Shown here: one piece after another, positions 36,793 through 47,141 of the stretch | Position numbering within the stretch: position 1 is the first letter of the stretch | How the letters are laid out: each line of letters opens with the position of its first letter | Source of the DNA: Ophiosphaerella korrae | Lineage: Eukaryota; Ascomycota; Dothideomycetes; Pleosporales; Phaeosphaeriaceae | NCBI GenBank assembly: GCA_028456385.1 | Contig: JALNQF010000057.1 | Span: 1 to 64,000, forward strand | Direction of reading: 5' to 3' | DNA: 64,000 bases | Program-made: the position numbers and the translations under genes | Notes under the pieces: generated by a model | Database searches by the model: none | Seen by the model: the letters and a program-made list of their open reading frames with translations, nothing else | What the model was told of the DNA's origin: nothing

Positions 36793-37427
36793 TTCCCAAT
36801 GTTCAATGTTGACGAAAAAGATTCATGAGCCAGGCGTTCCTACGCATCATACATTCTAATACCTGTCCTATTTGCAATTTGCTGGGAGCTCGGACGACAG
36901 TAGGCCGAGACAACAAGCTGTTGGAAGCTTGAGTGACGTTGGCAGAGCTGCCCCGCCCCCACCATGAGCAGCTCGCGCTTTGCCGATGTAGAGAGTGGCA
37001 TGATTTGGAAACCGAGGCAACATGTTATAGGCCAAATATAGGGCAACAGGGGAGCAGGGGAGTTACTAATTACAATGGTACGAGCTGAGGCGAGGCTGAC
37101 TTTGTGTGGCACGCGTGCCGAAAACAATGCAAACCTAGCGTTGACGAGCTGGGAATTCATCAGCATAATATTTCTCCCTTCATTTTCAGAACCACACGCG
37201 AAGATATCCATATGCGCACCATCCCGAGACAAGCCATTCTATTTTATGCCACAGCTCATGTGGCAGTCGAGGTCCGCTGATCCCACTTTCGCCGTATGGC
37301 TAACCTCGCTGCAGCATGGATATCTGACCTTAGATCCTTCGAAGATAATCGGATACAAGCCGCAGTCCGAGGTTTGTCCCGAAAACATAGGCTATAACAC
37401 CGGGAAAGGACACACTTCTCTAAACGC
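36793..37427. other. Intergenic, no gene recognised
   Basis: About 635 bp between the dehydrogenase 5' end and the carboxylesterase 3' end, both on the - strand. It should contain the dehydrogenase promoter. Open frames of up to 130 codons here lack motifs. Confidence 0.6.
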
Positions 37428-39500
37428 CTAAATTCCCCCCTCAAGATAATACCCCAACCCATACCCCAACCACTCACACTGCTTCACATCAACCCATCCC
37501 GCACTCTTACTCGGCCAATCCAAAACCCTAACCTCCCCCCCACCATTCCCTCCATCTACCTCCCTCCACGCCCCATTCCCCCTCACCCCCTCCTCCACCC
37601 GCGCATACCCCCTCGCCTCCAAATACCCTTTCTCAGGATTCGGATCTCCGTTCCTGATAAAGGCGCCAAAATAGCTTGTGGCCAGCTGCACGCTCCATAG
37701 ATCCTTGTCCTCGCGCGCTTTGCCCAAGGTGCCAAACAGCCAGGGGGAGTCGCCGCCGTGGAAGCGGAAGTACGGGTTGTTGGCGTCGTTGTTGGCTGGG
37801 CCGCCGATGTTGTTTGGGTCGTACCCGCCGATTGTGCGGTCGAGCTGGTAGAAATACGATTTGCCGAGGGCGTTTGTCTGCGCAGCGGCGTGAAGCGTGG
37901 CTTGGTCGATGCAGCGGAACATTTTGTCCGTCGTGACGCGCGCGGCGACGGCGAAAGAATCAAGCGTAAGATTACCCGTCGAGGTGAACGGGAACAGGTT
38001 TGAATCGACGATGCGCTGGGCCCAGGTGGCGTTGATGCCGAGGGCGGTCTGGAGGCCCTGGAGGTGGGAGGAGACCGGGGATTTGGGGTACGTGGTGAAG
38101 GAGGCGCCGTCGTCGCGGGTGACACCGAAGATGGTGGGGACGTGGGCGGTGCTAGCATCGCGCGTTGACAGGATGAGGTTGGGCGTGTTGACGAATTTGC
38201 CGTCTTGCACAACGTAGCGGGCGACGGTGGGGAAGTTGACGAGTTTCAGGGCGGGGATTTGCTTGAGGCATTCGACCTGGAATGCGACATTGGTGCCGTT
38301 GCAGCCTGCGGCGGCGAAGATCTGTGGGCCCGCAGTCTGATAAGATTGCTCGATAGTCTTGTAGGTCGAGTAAGTCGTGCCGTAGTCGCCACTTAGACCC
38401 AGAGCTACACCACCGCCTAGATTTGACATGGCCAGTGCTCCCTGAAACTTCCCAATCGACTGCGGCGAGCCGAGATGTGCGCGAACCGAGCCAGCGCCTG
38501 CGGATCCGCCGGCAATCGTAATCTTCTTTGGATCGCCTCCAAAAGCCGCGATGTTGGCCACAACCCAGTCCAGAGCAACGACCTGATCAGCGATACCAAA
38601 GTTGCCCTTGATATCCGTTCCAGGAATAGCCAGGAAGCCAAGAGTAGAGAGACGGTAGTTGATGGTGACAACGACTATGTCTTCCTTACTCGCGAGATTG
38701 CCGCCATCCGAGCCTGGATCCTGGCTATTGCCTCCCGTAAAACCACCTCCATGAATCCAGAAAAGCACCGGGCGAAGCTGTTTCTTCGAGCCAGCTTTAG
38801 GAACATACGGTGTCTGGATATTCAAGAAAAGGCAATCCTCGCTTCCAGAGTTTCCTTGCGCGCACTGAGAGCCGTAGGCCGTTGCTTGAAGCGTTTGTCC
38901 CTTCTTCGAGTATGCAGTGGGATACTTGAAGCGCTGAGGTGTGTCGGCGTATGGGATACCCAGGAAGCGAAAAGACTTGAGATTGCGGTATCCGACGAAG
39001 GTATTGTCTGCCGCGGACACGGTGATCTGGCTTCCATTGAATGGCGCGGTATTTGTCGACGCGCTGTTGGCAGACTGTGTACACAAGACTGGGAGATCTT
39101 TGCGGCCGCCTTGAGACGAATAGGTGACGCGATCGCCGACAGAGACGACGCCATCCTCAATGTGGTATCCCTTCTCCGCATCAGAATACTTAGCGTAGTT
39201 CTGATACGACAAAGCATTGTTAAAGTCTTCCTCATACTTCTGCAGCGTCGCTTTCGAAAACAGTTTCTCGTTCAACGCCGCGCACGCAGCGGCCGCATTG
39301 GCCTGGGGCAAGGGGTCGAGAATAAGCGCACCAACATGATTCTTATCGTCAGACGCATTCAAATTATTCTGGTAAACCAGTGTCAAAGACGTCTTCGCGT
39401 TAGATACCTGCGCCACATCCCTCGCCTCGATTGGCGACGCCGTCGACAATGCGGCAAGGCCCGTCGCCACCACCACAACAAACCTACCAAGACCCGTCAT
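37428..39500 (-). CDS. Secreted type-B carboxylesterase/lipase
   Basis: Alpha/beta-hydrolase of the cholinesterase/type-B carboxylesterase family, hydrolysing carboxylic esters outside the cell. Single exon. I take the second in-frame Met (39500), which begins a clear signal peptide (MTGLGRFVVVVATGLAALSTA), giving 690 aa; a Met 27 codons upstream is possible but would bury the signal. The esterase domain starts near residue 150. It shows the family Cys motif SEDCLFLNIQTP, oxyanion-hole HGGG (about 250-253), nucleophile elbow GGSAG with Ser about 333, and a late HGGDSPWLFGT segment likely carrying the catalytic His. The acid residue would be in GVTRDDG. Odd points: Gly replaces the usual Glu before the nucleophile, and there is a roughly 150-residue N-terminal region ahead of the domain. 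Several N-glycosylation sites. Confidence 0.88.
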   Translation of the reverse strand: MTGLGRFVVVVATGLAALSTASPIEARDVAQVSNAKTSLTLVYQNNLNASDDKNHVGALILDPLPQANAAAACAALNEKLFSKATLQKYEEDFNNALSYQNYAKYSDAEKGYHIEDGVVSVGDRVTYSSQGGRKDLPVLCTQSANSASTNTAPFNGSQITVSAADNTFVGYRNLKSFRFLGIPYADTPQRFKYPTAYSKKGQTLQATAYGSQCAQGNSGSEDCLFLNIQTPYVPKAGSKKQLRPVLFWIHGGGFTGGNSQDPGSDGGNLASKEDIVVVTINYRLSTLGFLAIPGTDIKGNFGIADQVVALDWVVANIAAFGGDPKKITIAGGSAGAGSVRAHLGSPQSIGKFQGALAMSNLGGGVALGLSGDYGTTYSTYKTIEQSYQTAGPQIFAAAGCNGTNVAFQVECLKQIPALKLVNFPTVARYVVQDGKFVNTPNLILSTRDASTAHVPTIFGVTRDDGASFTTYPKSPVSSHLQGLQTALGINATWAQRIVDSNLFPFTSTGNLTLDSFAVAARVTTDKMFRCIDQATLHAAAQTNALGKSYFYQLDRTIGGYDPNNIGGPANNDANNPYFRFHGGDSPWLFGTLGKAREDKDLWSVQLATSYFGAFIRNGDPNPEKGYLEARGYARVEEGVRGNGAWREVDGGNGGGEVRVLDWPSKSAGWVDVKQCEWLGYGLGYYLEGGI

Positions 39501-40493
39501 ACTGGAAACGCGATTGGGAGCGATCGTGGTTGGCGAGAACACAGCATTGTCCTTGTCAAACCTTTTATATTTCACCGGCAACCCGGATGGCGTTATTCCC
39601 GATATTGAGCAAGTTGTTTATTCTAGCCGCATGGGGGTGTTGGCCCATCTGCGTGAATTGAAAGACAAGCCTTTTGGAATGAATGAATCCCGGGTATCAA
39701 CAGTAGATCGCTGTCTAGGCAGGGGCACTGGAAGAATAGTCCGTGGGCCGTGTGCGCTAGTATTGTTGATGTCGGCTGGTACTCGTCATGGTCGGTGTGA
39801 GAGAAGGTAAACAAAAACGGCGGATCATGTGGAAGTACCGCTTCGCGAGCTTCATTGCTTCCTTGGTAGAGTAGAGGTTCATCCAACGCTTCGTAAACTC
39901 ACTATGCAGGACCACACCGTCGTCCCTAGCTTCCCTTACTCGCTCAAAAACACACGGCATTTAGCCGTTTAGGCGTGTTCTACAGCCCCGTGCAGGCATC
40001 GTGGAATCACTTCATCATCGACTTTTCGCTGCGAACACGAGGGCCGAAGATCTAGAGTACGCAAGACCATGCAAGTCGAGGGGGCGTGGATCTGGGGATG
40101 AGGAATCATCAAGCCGAGGAGAGTTGGGGGTGGCGGGCTAGTCTGTTCCGGGCTAGCCTCGTCCGGCGTGTTTCTATCAAACGTCAATCCATCGTAAGTT
40201 GGCCTTTTGCTAGAGAATGTGTCTGGAGGACTGGATTGAGGGCAACGTGGGTACAATTTTTTGCCAGCATGATAATAAGACGTTTATGGAGTGTAGCCAA
40301 TAGAATCGGTCGTCCTACCCCCCATTGGAGGATAATACTTGCACGCCGTGTTATCGTGCAGCAAACGGTACGAAGCTGGAAGCCTTCTCACCAACCCAGA
40401 TTGGCAGGCGTCTCCAGGTACGCAAGGCCCACAGGCAAGCATGTATACATATAGTTACCCCAACCCCAATTACCCCATTCACGCACCACGAAA
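39501..40493. other. Divergent intergenic region
   Basis: About 990 bp between the divergently transcribed carboxylesterase (-) and alpha/beta hydrolase (+). Presumably holds both promoters. No coding frame here has recognisable motifs. Confidence 0.55.
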
Positions 40494-41495
40494 ATGCGTC
40501 TCTCAGCCCTCGCCCTCGCGCTCCTCCCCCTTGCACAATGCGCAACCGTCGTTCCCCCAAGCACATGGAATTACACATACCCCTACCCGGTGCACTATCA
40601 CACCCTGACCTCCCAACAACTTAACCTCTCCCTCGCCTACATGGACGTCCCACCTACCAACACCACGACCCTCAAAACGCCCACCATCGTCCTCCTGCAT
40701 GGTAAAAACTTCTGCGGCGCAACCTGGGCCGATTCCACCGCGCGCCTCAGCGCGCACGGCTATCGCGTCATCATCCCGGACCAAATCGGCTTCTGCAAAT
40801 CAAGCAAGCCGCCCGCATACCAGTTCTCGCTGCAGCAACAGGCGTATAACACGCATTCGCTACTGGCCGCGCTGGGCTTGGATAAAGTGAAGGTGCTGGG
40901 GCACTCCATGGGCGGGATGATTGCCTCGCGGTATGCGCTACAGTACCCGGCGGAGGTGACGCACCTAATTCTGACGAATCCGCTGGGCTTCGAGGATTGG
41001 AAGGCTGTGGGCGTGCCGTATCGCGCGGTGGATGATTTGTGGGCGGATGAGTTGGCCACGACGTATGCGTCAATAAGGAAGTATCAGCAGGCGACGTACT
41101 ATGTGAATACGTGGAAGCCTGAGTACGATGTGTGGGTTAATATGTCGCTGTCGCTGTACCAGCTTCCTGTTGAGGGCAGGGTGATGGCGTACGACCTCGC
41201 GTTGGTGACTGAGGCGTTGTTGGGGCAGCCGGTTGTGTATGAGTTTCCGTTGATTAAGGCAAGGACGCTGGTTATGGTTGGGATGAAGGATAGTACGGCG
41301 CTGGGCAAGGCGTGGAGTCCGCCGGATGTGCAGGCTAAGCTGGGCAATTATTCAGTACTGGGGAGGGCTGCGGCAAGTGCGATTCCGGGGGCGGCGTTGG
41401 TCGAGTTTGATGATTTGGGACATAGTCCTCAGGTGCAGGATAGTGAGCGGTATCATCAGGCGTTGTTTTCATGGCTAGATAAGTCGGACTGGTAA
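40494..41495 (+). CDS. Secreted alpha/beta hydrolase
   Basis: Single-exon 333-aa protein with a signal peptide (MRLSALALALLPLAQCA). The alpha/beta-hydrolase fold is seen in LLHGKNFCGATW (HG oxyanion segment, about 69-78), the DQIGFCKSSKP turn (about 96-106) and the nucleophile elbow GHSMGG with Ser about 138. The acid is likely in GMKDST and the catalytic His in LGHSPQVQ near the C-terminus. The layout resembles the epoxide hydrolase/haloperoxidase branch, but no cap-domain signature fixes the substrate. N-glycosylation sites at NTT and NLS support secretion. It converges with MOT1, the stop codons being about 50 bp apart. Confidence 0.85.
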   Translation: MRLSALALALLPLAQCATVVPPSTWNYTYPYPVHYHTLTSQQLNLSLAYMDVPPTNTTTLKTPTIVLLHGKNFCGATWADSTARLSAHGYRVIIPDQIGFCKSSKPPAYQFSLQQQAYNTHSLLAALGLDKVKVLGHSMGGMIASRYALQYPAEVTHLILTNPLGFEDWKAVGVPYRAVDDLWADELATTYASIRKYQQATYYVNTWKPEYDVWVNMSLSLYQLPVEGRVMAYDLALVTEALLGQPVVYEFPLIKARTLVMVGMKDSTALGKAWSPPDVQAKLGNYSVLGRAAASAIPGAALVEFDDLGHSPQVQDSERYHQALFSWLDKSDW

Positions 41496-41546
41496 AGTCT
41501 GGTAGCTGCTGCTCCGATGGAAGTCGGATGTCCAGATGGCCGTCGG

Positions 41547-42944
41547 TTACTGTGCAAAACTCCCTGCATCCGAATCCGAATCGTCATCCGAGACTTCCCC
41601 AGCAGATCCATCATGGGCAAGCAACGAATCCCTCTCTCCATCCCTGCGCCTTCTCCTCCAAAACATCCCACCCCTCCTCCCCACCCTCCTCGCCCACCCA
41701 AACCCCCAATGCCACACCATGCCCACTGCAAACCCCACACCATCATTCCCAAACGCCAATATCCCTGCAACAGTAACCAGCATCACCATCCACCGCTCGC
41801 GCCTCTCCCTCTCGCCCAGCTCCCTAACCGGCTTCCCATCCAAGCGTAAATCTCGCGCATCGGTATTCACACTCTCGCCCACCTTCGCCAGCTCCACCCC
41901 CGCACACACAACAAGCACACCGAGGAGAGACTTGGGGATCCCGCCCAGCACACGCACTACAGCATCCGAATACCAGAATGCGAAGATGCCTAGCGCGACC
42001 TTGGCGCTGCCAAGTACAATAACGCTCGCGCCGCTGCGCGCGCCAAAGCGGTACTGCGCGGCCAGTCCGCCAGACCCGTGACACGTAGGCATGGCGCCGA
42101 ACCAGCAGGCAACAAGATTCATCAGCGCGACAGAGGCGCCAAGATGAGTGACGGAGGGTGCAGGCGGGTAGGGCGGAGAGGGAAAGAGGTCTGCTGCGAG
42201 TGCTGCGGCGGCGATGACGGAATTGAGGAGGGTAAGCGGGAGCTGCGCGATGGCGGCGGATAACACCGGACCGTCGGGGTTCGGGATGAGGATTGGGAAT
42301 GCGGGAGCAGGGGCACGGTGACGGGGTGATGGTGGTGATGAAGAGGTGGCAGGCGATGCAAGCGAGAGTGCGATGCCGACTGCGAAGACGACGAGGGCGT
42401 AGGGGAAGCGCGGGGCGACAAGCGTGTACAGGAGGAGGAGCACAGCGGCGAGTGCGCACAGCAGATTGTCGCCCCACCAGGGCCCCGTCCAGGAGAGCGG
42501 CTGCAGCATGTTTTTGCCTGCGCTGATGCACAGCGATAGACCGGCGCCGATTTGGATGCCTTTTACGACGGGCACGGGCGTGACGCGGTTCGCCCAGCCT
42601 AGCAGGCCCGTGACGCTGAAGATGCCCACACATCCGGCAACGAGCAATCCAGCGGCAGCGTTCTGTTCCACGGTAAATCTCCACGTAATGGCACTGGCGG
42701 CGAGCGCTTTCATGGGCTGTGCCGGCAGCGGGAGGCCGAATGCGGCGCCGGTGAGGATGTTGGATGCGCCAGTGAACAAGAGGGTAGCCGGCAGGGAAAT
42801 GGAGTGGGAGAGGACGAGGGCGGTCATCAGCGGCAGAAGGGTTCCGAGGTCGCCAGTAGAGCCGGAGAGTTCGGCGAGGGGATGGGATTTGAGGGTGTTG
42901 GCATTGTGGGCGTGGATGCGCTTGAGGCGGGAGGTGAAGGGCAT
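41547..42944 (-). CDS. MOT1: MOT1-family molybdate transporter
   Basis: Multi-pass membrane protein of about 465 aa that takes up molybdate for molybdenum-cofactor enzymes such as nitrate reductase (family knowledge). The start at 42944 (MPFTSRLKRIHAHN) puts the first conserved block close to the N-terminus, as in the family; an upstream in-frame Met at 43130 would add 62 residues without family features. Motifs: ELSGSTGDLGTLLPL, GLPLPAQPMKALAA (the Pro-Gln-Pro-Met-Lys signature) and MPTCHGSGGLAAQYRFGA, the hallmark pair of the MOT1/SULTR5 family. About ten hydrophobic segments are visible, with a hydrophilic loop rich in Pro, Ser and His in the middle (PPSPRHR). The C-terminus is acidic (SDDDSDSD). 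Single exon. Confidence 0.9.
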   Translation of the reverse strand: MPFTSRLKRIHAHNANTLKSHPLAELSGSTGDLGTLLPLMTALVLSHSISLPATLLFTGASNILTGAAFGLPLPAQPMKALAASAITWRFTVEQNAAAGLLVAGCVGIFSVTGLLGWANRVTPVPVVKGIQIGAGLSLCISAGKNMLQPLSWTGPWWGDNLLCALAAVLLLLYTLVAPRFPYALVVFAVGIALSLASPATSSSPPSPRHRAPAPAFPILIPNPDGPVLSAAIAQLPLTLLNSVIAAAALAADLFPSPPYPPAPSVTHLGASVALMNLVACWFGAMPTCHGSGGLAAQYRFGARSGASVIVLGSAKVALGIFAFWYSDAVVRVLGGIPKSLLGVLVVCAGVELAKVGESVNTDARDLRLDGKPVRELGERERRERWMVMLVTVAGILAFGNDGVGFAVGMVWHWGFGWARRVGRRGGMFWRRRRRDGERDSLLAHDGSAGEVSDDDSDSDAGSFAQ

Positions 42945-45405
42945 GGCGGGCACGTGTTGGGGATATATGCTCAGGGAAAGGTTGCAGGCAAGATTACAGG
43001 GCTCGGTAGAAAGATAGCTAGGGAGGGGGAGGCATGGCGGAGGATGTTGGCTGGAGGTAGTTGGAGGCTGTAGACGTGAGGTGGGGTGCACCTGGTATCG
43101 TGACAGAAGGCCCACCCACGCTTTGGCCACGCGTGCACCTTATACCACAGATTCACCCAGACGCAGTGCCACATCAAAGGGCACCCGCAATCCACACCCA
43201 GTCCAAACTTGCTTAACACGGCAATGCCCACAGCGCACGCGGGGCTCAAATTGGGCACCGAAGGGGCTTAGAAGGGGCACCGAAGGGCAACCGCCATCGA
43301 CAGCCATGGACAAACCTGCTACATCAGGAAGGTTCGGGCAAAGAGGCCCAACCCGCGCCCTGGGGATATGTACCTGTGTGTGACGTGGGCTCTCGACGTT
43401 TGGCTGCGAGAATACCTTAGTAGCATCCTTCCATTGTGTTTTTCGTGCGTGGTTGTGTGGTAGCCAATCGATATAGCTGCCGACGTTAGTACTAGCGCTA
43501 GATGCTGCACTATAATCCTATACTATGCGTCCCGACTCTAGATAGTTAACCTATTTTGGAAAACATATTCCTATTGAGAGTCGGTTGCTAAAATACTGCA
43601 GACCTGCCTACCTCGGAGGATTCGCTGGGTACTACAATATCACTATCTAGTCGCTGTTTCTATCTTATAACTCAGACCTCCCTCAAAACGCCATCAACTC
43701 TATCAACAACCACATACAACCTACGCACATGCCTGCCTCCCTGTTGTGCCTAATAACCGATGCAAGGTGAAGAATCACGCCGGTTGATGCTCTGGGACTA
43801 ACAGTAATTACCATTTTCCAGTATTGCATGCTTTTGTCGAGTGGCTTTACTACCTAACACGCCCTGGATTATTATCGCACCGCAGTAGTAATATGGACAA
43901 GGCGATGTCATTGTGCAGCCTTTTTTTTTTCAAGAACAACTAGTAATAACATCACACAGCAACGCATATCTCAACGAGATGGAATTTCGAGTACCTGTCT
44001 AGGTAGCTAAATAGCTAAATAAGTAACTGCTGCCTAGGGATACTTGACTGTTGTTAGAATTTTGATTATCTCTCCAGTCAGACAACCAAAGGTATTCACC
44101 CTTTTACCGAAAGTACCCGAATGTAAGCAAATATAGCCGAAGCGTCACGCGGCCGAACAGAGTCCTCTATTTCGTACTCCATGACGTATATATGAAACCA
44201 ACCGAATCAGAGTCCAACAGGCAGACTCGAGAGGCGAAGGACTACACCCCAACCCCCAACCGCGGCTGAGCGCGCATGCAGCAATAGTACGCTACCAAGG
44301 GACCAATGAGCAAAGTGCCCTCAATGCAGGTACTCTTTCTGCCGCGCTTGCGGCTCAACTGACTCGCACGTCATATGCCATTTAGGAAAAAAGCACTCTG
44401 GGGGACAACTCTGACATGAGTAATTCCTGCCTGGCGCTTCTGGCAACAAACCCCAGGGATCCGGTTGCCGAATCGGGTAAGCACCTAGGGCTGAATCAGG
44501 CGCTGAGCTGGAACCAGAGTAACATGGCGTAGCATCGGTTTTTCTTTCACCGGATCGTGACTGCGACGGCTAGGCGACACAGCAAGACTTGCTTTCGCTG
44601 TCCATCCGCGAGCAACGTTTGTTCATAGAGGGGGGTTTTTTTTTTTTTCTTTCTTAATTCAATTTAATTTTTCGAGAAACGGAATTTATTTTACTCTCTC
44701 TCTCCCTCTCCCCGCATAGCCATCTCGCTTCGAACCCGCGCGCTAATGTTTGCAGGGTCACCACGCGAGCTGAGAATCTGTGCAGCTAGTGTTGCTCACT
44801 TCGACAACGACGTATGCCTTGGCTTGTCAGCATGGACAAAAGCAGGGATAAATACGCCGCCTTTGCCAAGTGATCAGATGAGGTTCTCGACGCTGGCCAT
44901 CCATGAAGATCCTCCATCTAGAAACAGTTCACCACCATATTCGCCGTAGATAACCGCAGCTGAAAATGCTGATTCCTGATGTGGTGGCCTGGGAGACTTG
45001 TGCCTTTGATTTTTTTTTTGGAATCTGTTTGAATGATGCTCGGAGAGCTTGATTATCAATTCAGTCCTTCACTCTAGGATCACCACCGGGATTCTCGAGA
45101 AAATTTTAAGGTCAAAAGGGCGACTTTTTGTAATCCACGTGGGCTTTCGGGGCATAAGAATATTTCCACATGAAGGTTAGCGATACGACATCCAACATGG
45201 GTGAGATAAGAGGGACCTCGGAACCATGAGTGACGAAGTCCTAGATACTAGTCCCAAGCTGTGAAAGGCAGGGCGTACTGAGCCACAATATCAGTCCTGT
45301 AAGCAAATCGACCAAGATAAATAACCCTCCATGGCCACGCCGTGTTCAAAATCCATTCACACTACGTACATCTTATTTGTTTGTTTGTTTGTTTTTTTGT
45401 CGACA
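42945..45405. other. Long intergenic region
   Basis: About 2.4 kb with no recognisable gene. It contains poly-T tracts (about 43921-43930, 44634-44650, 45009-45018), a doubled GGGCACCGAAGGG motif (about 43253-43293) and a CT-rich stretch near 44690-44715. Left part probably the MOT1 promoter and right part the promoter of the UbiA gene. Confidence 0.55.
45317..45323 (+). promoter_or_regulatory. TATA-like element upstream of the UbiA gene
   Basis: ATAAATA lies about 83 nt upstream of the ATG at 45406 but only 8 nt before the ATG at 45331. This spacing, and the T-rich (TTTG)n stretch at about 45375-45396 that looks like 5' leader, favour the downstream ATG. Confidence 0.35.
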
Positions 45406-46380
45406 ATGACTACCACTTCCACTGCCACACGGGTCAACACGCCTAGCGAACACCACCATGGCAGCCACAGCCAACTCAAGACATCTCTGCTCGTGCTGCA
45501 AAGTCGACTCGCTTTGGCGCCGCGTGTAGCGTGGCTCCTGACCAAGGACGACGTACTCACATTCATCTGCCCCAACACGGCCTTCGGCATCTTCGCCGCC
45601 CTATCAGGCTCCATGACAACCAACAGCCCCCACAGCGCCGTGCAAATCCTCTCTCGTCTCCCCTGGGTTTTCGTCTACAACTGGTTCAACACCGCCATCA
45701 CTGAGCTCGCAAACCAGCGCCTCCCAAGCTCCGTCGAGGAAGACAAACTCAACAAGCCCTGGCGTCCCGTCCCCAGCGGCCTGGTTGAGCCCGACCACTT
45801 TCGCCAGATCATGCTGCTGGCTGTTCCGGCCTGTCTGGCGTTCAACCACCACGTCTTGCAGCTGGGTCCCGAGTCGGCCTTGATTGGCATCTTGGCCTGG
45901 ATGTACAACGATCTCGGCGGCGGCGATCAGGACTGGGTGTCTCGCAACGTTATACTGGCTTTCGCCTTCTGGCTGTTTAATTCTGGTTCTGCAAAGTTGG
46001 CCGCTGGCGGCGTGCTCAATTCTTCTGGCTTGGTGTGGACTACGATAGCTAGCGGCGTCATTTTGACGACGATGCATGTGCAGGATCTCAAGGATGTTGT
46101 GGGGGATAGGGAAAAGGGGCGGCGTACAGCGCCGATTATGCTTGGGGAAAGTGTTGCGCGGTGGACGATTGCGGTGCCGGTTATTTTTTGGTCGTTTGTG
46201 TGCGCTTTGTACTGGGACTTGGGAATCTTGAGTTTGGGTTATGTTGGGTTGGGGTTTGTTGTGGCGTGGAGATGTGTAACTTTGAGGGGGAAAGGGGTTG
46301 ATAGGAAGACTTGGGAGTTGTGGGCTTTGTGGACTATTACTTTGTATGCTGCGCCGTTTTTACACTCGCTTAGATCGTAG
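45406..46380 (+). CDS. UbiA-superfamily membrane prenyltransferase or terpene-cyclase-like enzyme
   Basis: Integral membrane protein (324 aa from the Met at 45406; 349 aa from 45331) of the UbiA superfamily, which transfers or cyclises isoprenoid chains at metal-binding Asp-rich motifs. First motif region: NQRLPSSVEEDKLNKPWRP at about residues 104-121. Second: QDLKDVVGDREKGRRTAP at about 226-243. About seven hydrophobic helices follow the usual pattern. The NQ ... ED ... NKPWRP form, instead of NDxxDxxxD, is closest to my memory of fungal UbiA-type terpene cyclases such as the fumagillin one, but that is inference; it could equally be an uncharacterised prenyltransferase. No cytochrome P450, PKS or other pathway gene lies beside it, so there is no cluster evidence. 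Single exon. Confidence 0.8.
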   Translation: MTTTSTATRVNTPSEHHHGSHSQLKTSLLVLQSRLALAPRVAWLLTKDDVLTFICPNTAFGIFAALSGSMTTNSPHSAVQILSRLPWVFVYNWFNTAITELANQRLPSSVEEDKLNKPWRPVPSGLVEPDHFRQIMLLAVPACLAFNHHVLQLGPESALIGILAWMYNDLGGGDQDWVSRNVILAFAFWLFNSGSAKLAAGGVLNSSGLVWTTIASGVILTTMHVQDLKDVVGDREKGRRTAPIMLGESVARWTIAVPVIFWSFVCALYWDLGILSLGYVGLGFVVAWRCVTLRGKGVDRKTWELWALWTITLYAAPFLHSLRS

Positions 46381-47141
46381 ATCGTGGCGTCTGTCTGCCG
46401 AGAAAAGTATTCAGAGAACATGAACTTTTTTTTTTTTTTTTGATGATTTGTATTCTTGCCAATAGCTTTAGCGAGATGTCAAAATGAAACCTGTTTTTAT
46501 TTTTGGAAAATATCAAGCACCTTCCTTACATCAAGAAAGATCCGTCGATTAGACCACATTTGGCATTTTTCGGGGTTCCCGCGATTCTTGTTAAAAGTTT
46601 ACTAAGTTTTCTAGGCACAAATTCAAGCCCAGAGACGAAATTTATTAGTTCTTGTAATTACTTTTCTACAAGGCCATGGCTGTAAGCCCCTACAACAAAT
46701 GATCCTGGAAAGTCCATGGTAGTTAGACGTTTCCATTACTTGGTGTGAAATATCAAATCACATGGCCTTGCTGATCAAAGTCTTATCCCAACTTCATACA
46801 TGAGATCATTGGAAATTGATTTTCCAGCATGGCATTCGACAAAATACAACATGATGTCCTCACGTCTCACCACTGGCAGGCAAACAGGGAGAGGGGCACA
46901 TCAAGATAGTTATTATGGTTCCAATCTCATGCTTGGTAGATAGTGTATCAACAACTCAAGCCAGCAGATCTCCACTGTGCTCAACGCCTCAATCGCTGAG
47001 ATTCCACCCCACCAGAATCCAGGAGCTTTTATAGCCGTCTATACCAGCAAATACTTTTCTTCGTCCTCCCCCAAACCACATATTCCCATTTCCAAGCCAT
47101 ACCCTGGCCAACTCTACCCACCCCTTTTCCAACCCCCACCA
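46381..47141. other. Convergent intergenic region
   Basis: About 760 bp between the UbiA gene stop and the carboxypeptidase stop. A poly-T run of about 15 lies at 46427-46441, just after the UbiA gene, and A/T-rich sequence follows. No gene recognised. Confidence 0.55.

Noticed and set aside
38475..39608. 377-codon open frame on the + strand across the carboxylesterase gene
   Set aside because: It is antisense to a gene with clear catalytic motifs, is Arg-rich as GC-rich shadows are, and has no motif.
44690..44760. tRNA-like box B (GGGTTCGAAGC on the - strand)
   Set aside because: No matching A box or cloverleaf around it.
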